Both the position numbers and the translations under genes were made by a program. This document shows positions 34,473 through 42,389 of a stretch of DNA of 64,000 nt, one piece after another; the stretch's first letter is position 1, and every line of letters starts with the position of its first letter. This stretch comes from Rhodothermales bacterium (lineage in GTDB: Bacteria > Bacteroidota > Rhodothermia > Rhodothermales > Bin80), in contig JANQES010000120.1 of assembly GCA_028278205.1 (NCBI GenBank), positions 1 to 64,000 on the forward strand, read 5' to 3'. A model generated the notes under the pieces. The model did no database searches. It had not been told where the DNA came from and saw only the letters and a list, made by a program, of their open reading frames with translations.

Positions 34473-35567
34473 CTAGGTGTTCACAAGCTGGTCGTACCGG
34501 GTCCGCAGCAGCTTCATGTCTTCCCACGTCGGGCGTTTCCACTGGGGGTTGCGCAAGAGCGCCGCCGGGTGGTAGGTAACCATCAGCGGGATGCCGTAGT
34601 AGTCGTGAAACTTATCGCGCAGCGCGCCCAGCGACGAGCGCCGTCCGAGCAAGGAGTTGCCGGCAGTTTTGCCCACACACAGGATCAGCCGGGGCTTGAT
34701 CAACGACAGTTGTTTGTAGAGGATCGGAATGTGCGCTTCCACCTCGGCGGGCACCGGGTCGCGGTTGTTGGGCGGGCGGCTCTTGAGGATGTTGGTGATG
34801 TAGACGTCCTCGCGGGCGAAGTTGATGGCGGCCAGGATCTTGTTGAGCAGTTGCCCGGCGCGGCCCGTGAACGGCTCGCCCGTGCGGTCTTCGTCGGCCC
34901 CCGGCGCCTCGCCGATGATGACGAGGTTGGCGTCGGGGTCGCCCACACCGAGGACGGCGTGCTGGCGCGCTTCGTCGATCGGCACGAGCACGGTGTTATC
35001 GACGTAAGCCTTGATCTCTTCCAACGACTGCATCGAAAACAACGGCGAGTCTTTCGGGACGAGGGCGTGAACCCGTTCCCAGAAAGGCCGCGACGGGTCT
35101 TTGCTGGGATCCACTTCTTTGCCGAACAGATCGAGATTGGCCATCGTATCGACGGATGCTGATGCGGGGGATGCCGCCGGGGCCGAACGGCCTGCCACGG
35201 GCGGGGTCCACTGGACGTTGAAAGGCGGCGGCTTCGGCGCGGCAGGCGCCGCCGGTTTCGCCTCGACGGGTTGCTCCGTCGGCGGCTCGGCAGGCCCCCG
35301 CTCTTTCAAGAGAGACCGTTCTTCGCTTACCGCGCGAAATCGCCTCCTGGCGGGGATGTCCTGAGCGGGCGGGGTCTGATCGACGTCTTCCGCCTGACCG
35401 TCATCGGCAGCGACCACGACGGCCTTTGCGGCGGGCGGTGCCGGCTCGGCCCCGGCATCCGCTGCTTCCGCCACGGCGGGCGCCGGGTCGCCCAGGGGCA
35501 CGTAGGGGCCGTAGACCGCCAGTTCGTGCTCCAGAACGCGCCGCAAGGTTTGTAGCGGGTGATGCAT
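34473..35567 (-). CDS. Uracil-DNA glycosylase, family-4-like, lacking the Fe-S cysteines
   Basis: The C-terminal 200 residues of this 364-residue protein match family 4/5 uracil-DNA glycosylases, which excise uracil from DNA. The active-site block GEAPGADEDRTGEPFTGRAG and the His loop TYHPAALLRNP are present. Family 4 enzymes normally bind a 4Fe-4S cluster through four Cys. Here the first pair is missing (NTVLVPIDEAR), the KCRPP Cys is Ser (KSRPPNNRDP), and the last is not evident, so the cluster is probably lost. A long Pro/Ala-rich linker (about 30-150) precedes the domain. I chose the ATG giving MHHPLQTLRR; the frame opens further upstream. An Fe-S-free variant might be lineage-wide. Confidence 0.8.
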   Translation of the reverse strand: MHHPLQTLRRVLEHELAVYGPYVPLGDPAPAVAEAADAGAEPAPPAAKAVVVAADDGQAEDVDQTPPAQDIPARRRFRAVSEERSLLKERGPAEPPTEQPVEAKPAAPAAPKPPPFNVQWTPPVAGRSAPAASPASASVDTMANLDLFGKEVDPSKDPSRPFWERVHALVPKDSPLFSMQSLEEIKAYVDNTVLVPIDEARQHAVLGVGDPDANLVIIGEAPGADEDRTGEPFTGRAGQLLNKILAAINFAREDVYITNILKSRPPNNRDPVPAEVEAHIPILYKQLSLIKPRLILCVGKTAGNSLLGRRSSLGALRDKFHDYYGIPLMVTYHPAALLRNPQWKRPTWEDMKLLRTRYDQLVNT

Positions 35568-35746
35568 GCCACCGGGTGAGCGTCGAGGCCTCCAGGAGCC
35601 GGGCTGATCGATCAAACCGGCTCCAAACCCCCCAAGATAGGGGGCCGACGCAACATCACACAAGCCTCACATATCATCTTGGCGGGATATTTATGCCCGA
35701 AATGTCAACACGTTATCAACATTGGGGATAAGAAACAGGCTTTTTC

Positions 35747-35803
35747 AAGTTCAAAGTTTAAGGTTCAAGGTTCGTTCTCGAAGAACTTTGAACCTTGAAC
35801 CTT
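35747..35803. repeat. Heptad inverted repeat, AGGTTCA family
   Basis: Four 7-base units on the left (AAGTTCA, AAGTTTA, AGGTTCA, AGGTTCG) face complementary units on the right. The perfectly paired part is 35760-35773 with 35790-35803 (14 base pairs, 16-base loop). It lies between divergent genes (35567 minus, 35916 plus). Nothing else was recognised in the gap. Confidence 0.8.
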
Positions 35804-35915
35804 CCACTCAAGTGAATTCACAGGCAAGCTGAAGGATTGATTTATGAAGGATCGATCTATGGTCGATTTTATAGAGATAGTGGTGCATGCCATGCCTCTT
35901 TAAAACCAGCGACCC

Positions 35916-37016
35916 ATGAAGTTCGTACCCGCCGGAAAAAAACAAAGCCTTCCGCCCGTCTCGCATCGATATGCCGCCCTCGTCTTCGTGATGCTCGCCG
36001 CCGTATTGTTCAGTGGCGCAGAGGTCTCAAACGCCGTCACGCCCTTTTACGGCGAGCTTACCATCGCCAGCATGCGGATGGGATGGAGCCAGGGTTTTCT
36101 TGAGTATTATCGGGAGGGCGCCGCTGCGATGGTGGCCTCCGAAATCGATGCGGCTTCGGCCTCGCTCGTCCTGGCCCAGGCCGAACTGCCCTGGCGGTAT
36201 CAACAAGCGTTTGCCCTGGACGACTACAACAGCCGCATGGAAGCCGACCTCACCCCCCGAGCGCATCCCATCGACCGGCAGGTGGCGCAGATCAAAAGCT
36301 GGTGGAGCCGCGTCTATCAGCGGGTAAGCTACTACCTCGACAGCAGCACCGGCCAATTCGTCTATCACTCCACCTGTTCGGCCTTCTATGTGAACTTCGG
36401 CTACTGGTATGGACGAGCCTATGCCGCGGCCTACGCAGGCCTGGATAACCGGGCAGAGATTCAGGAGATGCAACGGTCGGTTCGTGGGGGGATGAAGAAA
36501 GACAACTGTGCCTTTCTCCTTGAAGATGCCTGGCTCCGGCTCGGCATGGTCGACGGCACCCCGGCGCGCGCGCGGCCTCTTGCCTTTTTTACGGGAAACT
36601 TTGCCGCTACCATGAAAGCGATACGCGCCTTCGGCAGCCGCCCCGGCGAACCCACCCCGGCCCTGGCGCTTCCCCGCGTTCCAGGTATTTCGCCGGGAAC
36701 ACCGCCGGTGCCGGTCGTGCCCAAAGCTGATCCGCAAGCCGCGTGGAGCGGGAAGTGGCAAAGCGTCGAATTCGGCACGCTGATCCTTTTGCAAACGGGT
36801 CCGGAAGTGACCGGCACGTTTCTCCGGCGCAATGGCAAACTCTCCGGCACGGTCAACGGCTATACGCTGGCGGGCCGCTGGGAAGAGCGGGACGGCGAGG
36901 CCCAGGGCGACTTTGTCTTCAGCCTGACCGAGGGCGGCCAGGGCTTCGATACGCGCTGGCGCTTCGACGGCGATGAGGGCTGGAAAGCGAAGCCGAATGA
37001 TGGCACCAGGCGGTGA
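35916..37016 (+). CDS. Secreted protein of unknown function with beta-rich C-terminal domain
   Basis: This 366-residue product has a long basic start and a hydrophobic segment (about residues 20-41), so it is exported or anchored. The middle (about 45-235) has many aromatic residues and two Cys, and no known motif. A Pro-rich linker (GISPGTPPVPVVPKADPQ) leads to a C-terminal domain of about 85 residues with a repeated G-T-F/G-x-W pattern (WSGKWQSVEFGTLILLQTG, VTGTFLRRNGKLSG, LAGRWEERDGE). This resembles small lipocalin-like beta-barrels seen in secreted Bacteroidota proteins. No function is assigned. Confidence 0.6.
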   Translation: MKFVPAGKKQSLPPVSHRYAALVFVMLAAVLFSGAEVSNAVTPFYGELTIASMRMGWSQGFLEYYREGAAAMVASEIDAASASLVLAQAELPWRYQQAFALDDYNSRMEADLTPRAHPIDRQVAQIKSWWSRVYQRVSYYLDSSTGQFVYHSTCSAFYVNFGYWYGRAYAAAYAGLDNRAEIQEMQRSVRGGMKKDNCAFLLEDAWLRLGMVDGTPARARPLAFFTGNFAATMKAIRAFGSRPGEPTPALALPRVPGISPGTPPVPVVPKADPQAAWSGKWQSVEFGTLILLQTGPEVTGTFLRRNGKLSGTVNGYTLAGRWEERDGEAQGDFVFSLTEGGQGFDTRWRFDGDEGWKAKPNDGTRR

Positions 37017-37122
37017 TTAGAGCGGTTTTACTTCGTCAGTCGCGGTGCTCGTGTCAGTTGTTTGTAAACTTTCTGTATTGAAAGGGGGATCAACCTCTTT
37101 ATTCTCCCTCTCTCCCTTTCGA

Positions 37123-37347
37123 TCAAGGCTTTCGCTTGCGTTTTATCTCTTCAGCAATCTCTAGCGCTGCTTCTTCCGCTTTGAGCAACTCGCTTTGGCT
37201 GATACGCCATCCTTCCATAGTTTTCTGCCAGTTCATGTAACTGGTCTGCGGGTTATGAATCCACGTATAAACCGTCCGGCGTGTAACGTTATAACGCGCT
37301 GCGACACCCGTCGGTGTATAATAGATCTCAGCTACCCGGTCTTCCAA
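37123..37347 (-). CDS. Small HTH (excisionase/MerR-type) protein
   Basis: This 74-residue protein has a winged-HTH start (YTPTGVAARYNVTRRTVYTWI) followed by a wing with Trp and a charged C-terminal helix (AALEIAEEIKRKRKP). The pattern is that of excisionase-like DNA-binding proteins. A paralogue lies 80 bases upstream on the same strand. No integrase or recombinase is nearby, so they may be regulators rather than part of a live element. The gap before it (37017-37122) contains the word TTTACTTCGTCAGTCGC (37027-37043), shared with other repeats. Confidence 0.65.
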   Translation of the reverse strand: MEDRVAEIYYTPTGVAARYNVTRRTVYTWIHNPQTSYMNWQKTMEGWRISQSELLKAEEAALEIAEEIKRKRKP

Positions 37348-37427
37348 TAGTCGAGAGGAGATTGATGAAGGGGAGAAGCCTGAATCAAATGAACGGTCTT
37401 ACAGAGAGGACATCGAAAGCGGCGCAC

Positions 37428-37757
37428 TTACTCTGACGAGGGGGAAGGAGTCTCCTTGGCCTGGATTTCTATCTCGTCCGGGGTCGCCGCCGCAGGAGCC
37501 ACATCGCCGCCCACGTCCACGAATAGACTCTCCTCATAGCGCCGAAGATCGTCCAGGCGAATGCGCCAGGTGGTGCCTCCTATCTTGCGCCAGCGCATCG
37601 GCTTGGTATGAATCCAGTTGTACATGGTGCTCCGGGTGATGCCGTAACGATCTGCAACCTGCTCAGGCGACAACCAGATATCCTCGGGACCCAAGACACC
37701 CATTTCCGCTAAACTCGATATGTCTGTTCGTGAAGGCGATGCGGGGGAATCAGGCAT
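37428..37757 (-). CDS. HTH (excisionase-type) DNA-binding protein
   Basis: The HTH module lies at residues 28-75: LSPEQVADRYGITRSTMYNWI, then a wing with WRKIGGTTWRIRLDDLRRYE. Its closest resemblance in the window is the 74-residue protein just downstream (VAxRYxxTRxTxYxWI). The C-terminus is acidic and low complexity. The pair could be a duplicated regulator. The region upstream is AT-rich and carries a promoter pointing the other way. Confidence 0.68.
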   Translation of the reverse strand: MPDSPASPSRTDISSLAEMGVLGPEDIWLSPEQVADRYGITRSTMYNWIHTKPMRWRKIGGTTWRIRLDDLRRYEESLFVDVGGDVAPAAATPDEIEIQAKETPSPSSE

Positions 37758-37919
37758 GGTATCGATAGGTTTGGGACTTTACTTAAGAAAGAATCGCAGA
37801 AATGTACAAAATATTGAACAAATGTCAAGTTCCTTGCCGGTCCAGGAAAATATTCTTCGACGGATCCGGCGTTGCTAAATCCTTGGACTCTATCGGATTA
37901 AAAAAAATTGGGATTTCTC

Positions 37920-37951
37920 TTTGAATTTTTTCAATGATCTGATTATATTTG
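37920..37951 (+). promoter_or_regulatory. Strong Bacteroidota-type promoter
   Basis: TTTG (37920-37923) and TATATTTG (37944-37951) are separated by exactly 20 bases, matching the Bacteroidota consensus in every fixed position. Transcription should start near 37958 and read into the small ORF at 38021 and the NlpC/P60 gene. The flanking 37758-38020 is AT-rich and has no gene. Confidence 0.65.
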
Positions 37952-38020
37952 GACCCCAAGGAAATAAAAAGTAAAAATTTCATATCATCGTAGATCGCGG
38001 CGGACGGCTACCCCCAACCC

Positions 38021-38194
38021 ATGAAACTGGAGTACGAAAGAAAAAGGCCCGGTGCCCCCGACAAGTCGCAGACGCGATTTCACTTCGAAGTTTCGAACTT
38101 GTTGATAGTGGCGGCGATCTCCGCGTTTTTGATCTTTAGCAGCGTCTTTGTCTTTACGCTTCTGAACTCGAAAGAAAAAATGTACGCTTTCTAA
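38021..38194 (+). CDS. Small single-pass membrane protein (57 residues)
   Basis: The frame encodes a charged N-terminal half (MKLEYERKRPGAPDKSQTRF) and one hydrophobic helix (about residues 24-48, NLLIVAAISAFLIFSSVFVF), ending TLLNSKEKMYAF. A near-perfect promoter lies 70 bases upstream, and the NlpC/P60 gene follows after 86 bases, so it is likely a real, co-transcribed gene. A cytoplasmic N-terminus is predicted. No family is recognised. Confidence 0.6.
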   Translation: MKLEYERKRPGAPDKSQTRFHFEVSNLLIVAAISAFLIFSSVFVFTLLNSKEKMYAF

Positions 38195-38280
38195 GAAAAT
38201 ACGAGTGACGCCTCCAGTGGTGGTTGCGTAGTACTCGATGCCAGGTAGTTCTCATTGCAAACCATAACCTGAGGGAAAAA

Positions 38281-39108
38281 ATGAAAACACGATTCATCAA
38301 CGTTGCGCTTTTCAGGGGTATGTTGGCCCTGCTCCTGCTCGCCCTATGGGGATTCGCCGGCTCTGCGTATAGCTGGGCGCAACAGAAAAAAAGCGATATG
38401 GCCATTTCGTGTGCGGATAATTACCTCGGAACTCCTTACTTGTGGGGAGGCACCACGAAAAATGGCATCGACTGCTCGGCCTTGATGCAGAATTGCTATC
38501 GCCACGCCGGGCTCTGGATTCCCAGGACGTCCTGGCAACAGGCTGACTACTGGAAGGGCCGGGACGTAAGCCGGGACGAATTGAAGCGCGGAGATCTGGT
38601 CTTCTTTCGCAGAGGAAAGGGCATCGGGCACGTGGGGCTGGTCACCAGCGTCAGCGGTAACAGGGTGAGGTTTATCCATTCCTCGTCGAACAATGGAGGC
38701 GTGGCCTACAACTACTTGTCTGGGGAGTGGGTGGATAAGTTCGTGAAAGGCAAGCGCCTTCGGGGAGCCTCCGACGCCATCGCTTCTACCGGCACGCCGC
38801 CGGTAAAGCGTGCCAACCTCGGTGGTACCTCATCGTTGCCCGGCCAATACCCCGAGGCTTCGCAGCGGCGTTTGACCACGTCTGACATCCAGGGAATGAG
38901 CCGGCGTCAGGTCAAGATCATGAAGAACGAGATTTTCGCCCGGCATGGATACAAATTCCACATAAACGGGTCGATGATCAGCTACTTCGAGCAGCAAGCG
39001 TGGTATCGGGCCATTCTGAACAAGACCAGGGATGGCGCCCACATCTATAACAACAAGATGTCGGAGATCGAGCGCAGAAATGTGGATCTTCTCAAGCGTT
39101 ACGAATAA
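38281..39108 (+). CDS. NlpC/P60 cell-wall peptidase with YARHG domain
   Basis: This 275-residue exported protein has a signal peptide (about 1-35). It then has an NlpC/P60 domain (about 38-160) with the catalytic Cys in GIDCSALMQNCYRHAG, GDLVFFRRGKGIGHVGLV with the His, and a polar third residue near FIHSSSNNGG. Such enzymes cut peptide cross-links in peptidoglycan. The C-terminal 80 residues (about 195-275) form a YARHG domain (RRQVKIMKNEIFARHGYKF), an extracellular module thought to bind cell wall. I chose the ATG at 38281 before the basic start of the signal peptide. Confidence 0.88.
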   Translation: MKTRFINVALFRGMLALLLLALWGFAGSAYSWAQQKKSDMAISCADNYLGTPYLWGGTTKNGIDCSALMQNCYRHAGLWIPRTSWQQADYWKGRDVSRDELKRGDLVFFRRGKGIGHVGLVTSVSGNRVRFIHSSSNNGGVAYNYLSGEWVDKFVKGKRLRGASDAIASTGTPPVKRANLGGTSSLPGQYPEASQRRLTTSDIQGMSRRQVKIMKNEIFARHGYKFHINGSMISYFEQQAWYRAILNKTRDGAHIYNNKMSEIERRNVDLLKRYE

Positions 39109-39175
39109 AAAGATCATTTTCGCGTTGGCGTAACATGTATAAATCTAGGGCGTACAGGTGTTTAGCGTGAAGGGC

Positions 39176-39279
39176 TCGATGGGTCTTCGGTTGGAGCCGA
39201 ATCAAGGCGCTTTTTGCGCGGTGCTGCGCATCGGGCGAGGAAACGGGCGCCGAGCCGGGTACAATCGAAGACCCATCGA
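39176..39279. repeat. Inverted repeat of about 104 bases in the gap before the M15 gene
   Basis: The 18-base arms (39176-39193 and 39262-39279) match in 17 positions, carrying GATGGGTCTTCG and CGAAGACCCATC. The inside is GC-rich. It could be a structured RNA, a terminator region or a small repeat element. It explains most of the gap 39109-39348. Confidence 0.55.
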
Positions 39280-39348
39280 CCTTCCGGAATTAATGTCAAT
39301 ATGCCCTACGTCTTAGGCGTTCCTTCGGGGCCGTAGACCACTTTGATC

Positions 39349-40338
39349 ATGTGTAAAAAAATCTATCTTTTGCGCGGTACTCCGGTGGCTTTTTTCCGGA
39401 GTCTCTTCCTGCTTGTTTTTGGGGGCATTTGCTTCATCACGATGACCTTGCCGGGGACCGCGGCGGCTCAGCAGGATGTTGCCAGAACGATGGAAGCCCT
39501 GCGCCGGGAGCCCTTGACGGAGACCCACGAGCGGCAAAAACAACGGCTCATCGCAGCGTATCCTGATTTCCTCACACAGAGCGACTATTACCCCAACGCC
39601 GTGCAGTGGCGCGATGGCACGATCATGCTGTTTGAAGATGGCAGGCCGAAGAAGAATTTTGAGACGTTGTTGAACTATCCGGACTTGCAAGACCAGATGG
39701 CGATGCGCTATACGCCGGGAGATTCAATCATCATTCTACCGAATCACGATCCGGGGCGTGTACGGTATGAGAAGTTCTTCAAGAAGATGTACGGGGCCAC
39801 CGAAGCCGAGGTGCGAGCCAACCTGGAGACGGTCTACTGGCTGCCCGGCAGCATCAACCAGCCGCTGCTCGTTACAACAGTCAACGGGGTGAGCGAAAAA
39901 CTGCAAGCGCTCTCGGACACGTTGGACACCCTGTTGGCGTTTCAAAAGTATCTCGTCAAGCCGGCCGGCACCTTCAACTGGCGGGTGATCAAAGACACCC
40001 ATCGCTTGAGCGCGCATAGCTTTGGCATCGCCATCGATATTAACGTAGACTTTGCCCACTACTGGGGATGGAATCAAAAACAGCAAGGTGATTACATCGG
40101 GTACCATACCGATATCCCTCCTGAAATTTTCAAAATATTTGAAAAATATGGATTTATATGGGGTGGAAAATGGTCTCACTATGACACCATGCATTTCGAA
40201 TACCGGCCTGAAATGTTGCCGCTCCACATGATTTATCTGTTGCAGCCGCACATGCCCGAACCGTTGCCGCTGCGCCCACTCGAAGTCTTGCCGTTTCTCT
40301 CAACCGATGTTAACCCGCAATACCGAGAATCCGGTTGA
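39349..40338 (+). CDS. M15-family D-Ala-D-Ala carboxypeptidase-like peptidase
   Basis: This 329-residue protein has an N-terminal membrane or signal segment (about 12-40). The zinc peptidase motifs of the VanY/M15 family lie in the C-terminal half: RLSAHSFGIAIDIN (His and Asp ligands) and KWSHYDTMHFEYRP (catalytic residue and last His). Such enzymes trim the ends of peptidoglycan stem peptides. An in-frame TTG lies 6 bases upstream of the chosen ATG. The 3' end overlaps the convergent coaBC gene by 29 bases, an unusual overlap. With the NlpC/P60 gene it forms a cell-wall-remodelling neighbourhood. Confidence 0.85.
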   Translation: MCKKIYLLRGTPVAFFRSLFLLVFGGICFITMTLPGTAAAQQDVARTMEALRREPLTETHERQKQRLIAAYPDFLTQSDYYPNAVQWRDGTIMLFEDGRPKKNFETLLNYPDLQDQMAMRYTPGDSIIILPNHDPGRVRYEKFFKKMYGATEAEVRANLETVYWLPGSINQPLLVTTVNGVSEKLQALSDTLDTLLAFQKYLVKPAGTFNWRVIKDTHRLSAHSFGIAIDINVDFAHYWGWNQKQQGDYIGYHTDIPPEIFKIFEKYGFIWGGKWSHYDTMHFEYRPEMLPLHMIYLLQPHMPEPLPLRPLEVLPFLSTDVNPQYRESG

Positions 40339-41548
40339 GCAGCGCCTCGGCCACGTCGCGTTTGGGCATCAGCGGCAGATCTTCGGTGTGGCCGCTGCGG
40401 TGGATGAGCGTGACGCGGTTGGTGCCGGGGCCGAAGCCGGCGCCTTCTTCATTGACGTTGTTGAGGACGATCCAGTCCAGGTTTTTCGCTTCGAGCTTTC
40501 GGCGGGCGTTGGCGAGGCCGTCGTCGGTCTCCATGGCGAAGCCCACGAGCATCTGTTCGGGTCGTTTGTGCGCGCCCAACTCGGCCAGGATGTCCGGCGT
40601 GCGGCGCAGGCGGATCGTCAGTTCGTCGTCTTGCTTTTTGAGTTTTGAGGGGGCGGGATCGAGGGGCGTATAGTCGGCGACGGCGGCGGCCATGATGACG
40701 AGGTTGGCGTCGCGATGGGCCTGTACGGCGGCGTGCATCTCCTCGGCAGTCGTCACGTCGATACGGTCGACGCCGTGGGGGGTGTCGAGCGCGGTGGGGC
40801 CGCTGACGAGCGTCACGCGGGCGCCGTGGCCGGCTGCCGCCTCGGCGATGGCATAACCCATGCTGCCCGACGAATGGTTGGTCACCACGCGCACCGGGTC
40901 GATGGGTTCGCGCGTCGGCCCGGCGGAGACCAGGACGTGCTTGCCTGCCAGCAAGCCCCCGCTCGACGGCCTCAACGGCGCCGTCACCATCTCGACGATG
41001 CGGCCGAAGATCTCCTCCGGCTCCGGCATGCGCCCGTGCCCGACGAGGCCGCTGGCCAGCTCGCCGTAGCCGGGCGCCATCACGGCATAGCCGAACGCGC
41101 GCAGGCGTTCCAGGTTGGCCTGCGTAGCCGGGTGGAGGTACATGTCATGATCCATCGCCGGGCAGACCAACATCGGGCAGCGGGCCGCCAGCGCCGTGGC
41201 CGTCAGCATCGAATCGCTGAAGCCGTAGGCCATCTTGGCCAGCGTCTGCGCCGTCGCCGGAGCCACCACGAAGAGGTCGGCCCAGAGGCCCAGCGAGACG
41301 TGCTTCGTCCAGCTTCCCTGTTCGTTGTCCGGGAAGATCTCGGAGAGCACCTCGCGTTCAGAGAGCGTGCCCAGCGTCAGCGGCGTGATGAACCGGGCTG
41401 CGTCGGGCGTCATCAACACCTGCACCTCCGCGCCCGCCTTCTTGCACAGGCGGATCAACTCGGCAGCCTTATACGCCGCGATGCTGCCCGTCACGCCGAG
41501 CAACAGCTTCCGGCCTTCCAATCGTTTTTCTTCCGTCGAATCCACCAT
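40310..41548 (-). CDS. coaBC: Phosphopantothenoylcysteine decarboxylase / phosphopantothenate-cysteine ligase
   Basis: This 412-residue bifunctional enzyme carries out two steps of coenzyme A synthesis. The flavin-dependent CoaC half (about 1-190) begins LLLGVTGSIAAYKAAELI and has PAMDHDMYLHPA. The CoaB half (about 190-400) has VLVSAGPTREPIDPVRVVTN, MGYAIAEAA and GFAMETDD, with KRPEQMLVGFAMET near the end. The length is normal. In many bacteria it lies in a cluster with gmk and yicC, as here, but rpoZ, often between gmk and coaBC, is absent. Confidence 0.95.
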   Translation of the reverse strand: MVDSTEEKRLEGRKLLLGVTGSIAAYKAAELIRLCKKAGAEVQVLMTPDAARFITPLTLGTLSEREVLSEIFPDNEQGSWTKHVSLGLWADLFVVAPATAQTLAKMAYGFSDSMLTATALAARCPMLVCPAMDHDMYLHPATQANLERLRAFGYAVMAPGYGELASGLVGHGRMPEPEEIFGRIVEMVTAPLRPSSGGLLAGKHVLVSAGPTREPIDPVRVVTNHSSGSMGYAIAEAAAGHGARVTLVSGPTALDTPHGVDRIDVTTAEEMHAAVQAHRDANLVIMAAAVADYTPLDPAPSKLKKQDDELTIRLRRTPDILAELGAHKRPEQMLVGFAMETDDGLANARRKLEAKNLDWIVLNNVNEEGAGFGPGTNRVTLIHRSGHTEDLPLMPKRDVAEALLNRILGIAG

Positions 41549-41575
41549 ATTTTTTAGCTGAAGCCGTATCAGCCC

Positions 41576-41616
41576 AATCTGCGTTAATCTGTGTTAATCT
41601 GCGTCCATCTGCGGTT
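41576..41616. repeat. Ten-base tandem repeat, AATCTGCGTT family
   Basis: Four units of about 10 bases (AATCTGCGTT, AATCTGTGTT, AATCTGCGTC, CATCTGCGGT) run in tandem. The repeat overlaps the end of gmk. A related run lies at 43331; both end with GCGTCCATCTGCGGTT. Confidence 0.8.
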
Positions 41617-42175
41617 CCAAAAACGCCCCAACGAGCCGGATCGTTTCGTCGACGGCCTGCTCCAGATTGTCGTTGACGACGACGGCGTCGAAGCGATCGG
41701 CGTAGGTGAGTTCGTGGCGGGCGCGGTCGAGGCGCACGCGGAGCGAGGCTTCGGTCTCGGTCTCGCGCAGGTGCAGGCGTTCGGTCAGCACGGCCAGCGA
41801 AGGCGGGCGGATGAAGAGCGTCAGGGCGTCGTCGCCGTAGAACTGTTTGACATTCACCGCGCCCTCGACGTCGATGTCGAGCAGGATCGGCTGCGCCACC
41901 GTGGCGCGCTCGACTTCGGCGCGGAGCGTCCCGTAATAGCAGCCGGGATAGACTTCTTCATATTCGATAAAGCCCCCGTCGTCGATCAACGCCTGGAATT
42001 CATCCTGAGCAATAAAATGGTAATGGACGCCGTCTTCTTCCTCCTCGCGGCGAGGCCGCGTGGTGGCCGAGACCGAAAAGGTCATCTCCGGAAACGCCGC
42101 CAGCACCCGCCGGGCGATGGTCGTCTTTCCCGATCCACTCGGAGCTGTCAGGGCGATGATTTTCGGTTCGGTCAT
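41594..42175 (-). CDS. gmk: Guanylate kinase
   Basis: This 193-residue enzyme phosphorylates GMP to GDP. The P loop APSGSGKTTIARRVL is near the start, followed by the GMP-binding SATTRPRREEEEDGVHYHF, ILLDIDVEGA and ERLHLRETE. Both ends of the gene are formed by repeats. The start codon lies in the repeat word CCAATGACC of the element upstream, and the last residues (PQMDAD) are encoded by the ten-base tandem repeat downstream. It lies between yicC and coaBC on the same strand. Confidence 0.95.
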   Translation of the reverse strand: MTEPKIIALTAPSGSGKTTIARRVLAAFPEMTFSVSATTRPRREEEEDGVHYHFIAQDEFQALIDDGGFIEYEEVYPGCYYGTLRAEVERATVAQPILLDIDVEGAVNVKQFYGDDALTLFIRPPSLAVLTERLHLRETETEASLRVRLDRARHELTYADRFDAVVVNDNLEQAVDETIRLVGAFLEPQMDAD

Positions 42176-42385
42176 TGGTTCGCTTCGCTCCCGTCAGTTG
42201 CTTCGCGTCATTGGTTCGCTTCGCTCCCGTCAGTTGGCTCGCCTTCGGCTCGCCGTCATTGATTGTCTTGGATGGACCTTGACAATCAATGACGCGCCGA
42301 AGGCGCAATTGACGCACGCGACACGAGCCGAAGGCGACTGACGTAGTAAACGTGCCAATGACCAATGACGTGAGCGAAGCGAACA
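42173..42385. repeat. Long mosaic inverted repeat, element A (GAGCGAAGCGAAC family)
   Basis: The left half carries GGTTCGCTTCGCTCCCGTCA twice, and the right half carries the complementary word GTGAGCGAAGCGAAC. The centre is a perfect 10-base hairpin (ATTGATTGTC with GACAATCAAT) whose loop is TTGGATGGACCTT. The same words in opposite orientation build element B at 55672. It fills the space between yicC and gmk. Confidence 0.8.
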
Positions 42386-42389
42386 TACC

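Noticed and set aside
32735..34579. A 614-codon plus-strand frame opposite dnaB
   Set aside because: The minus strand encodes unmistakable DnaB and intein motifs, and the plus-strand product matches nothing.
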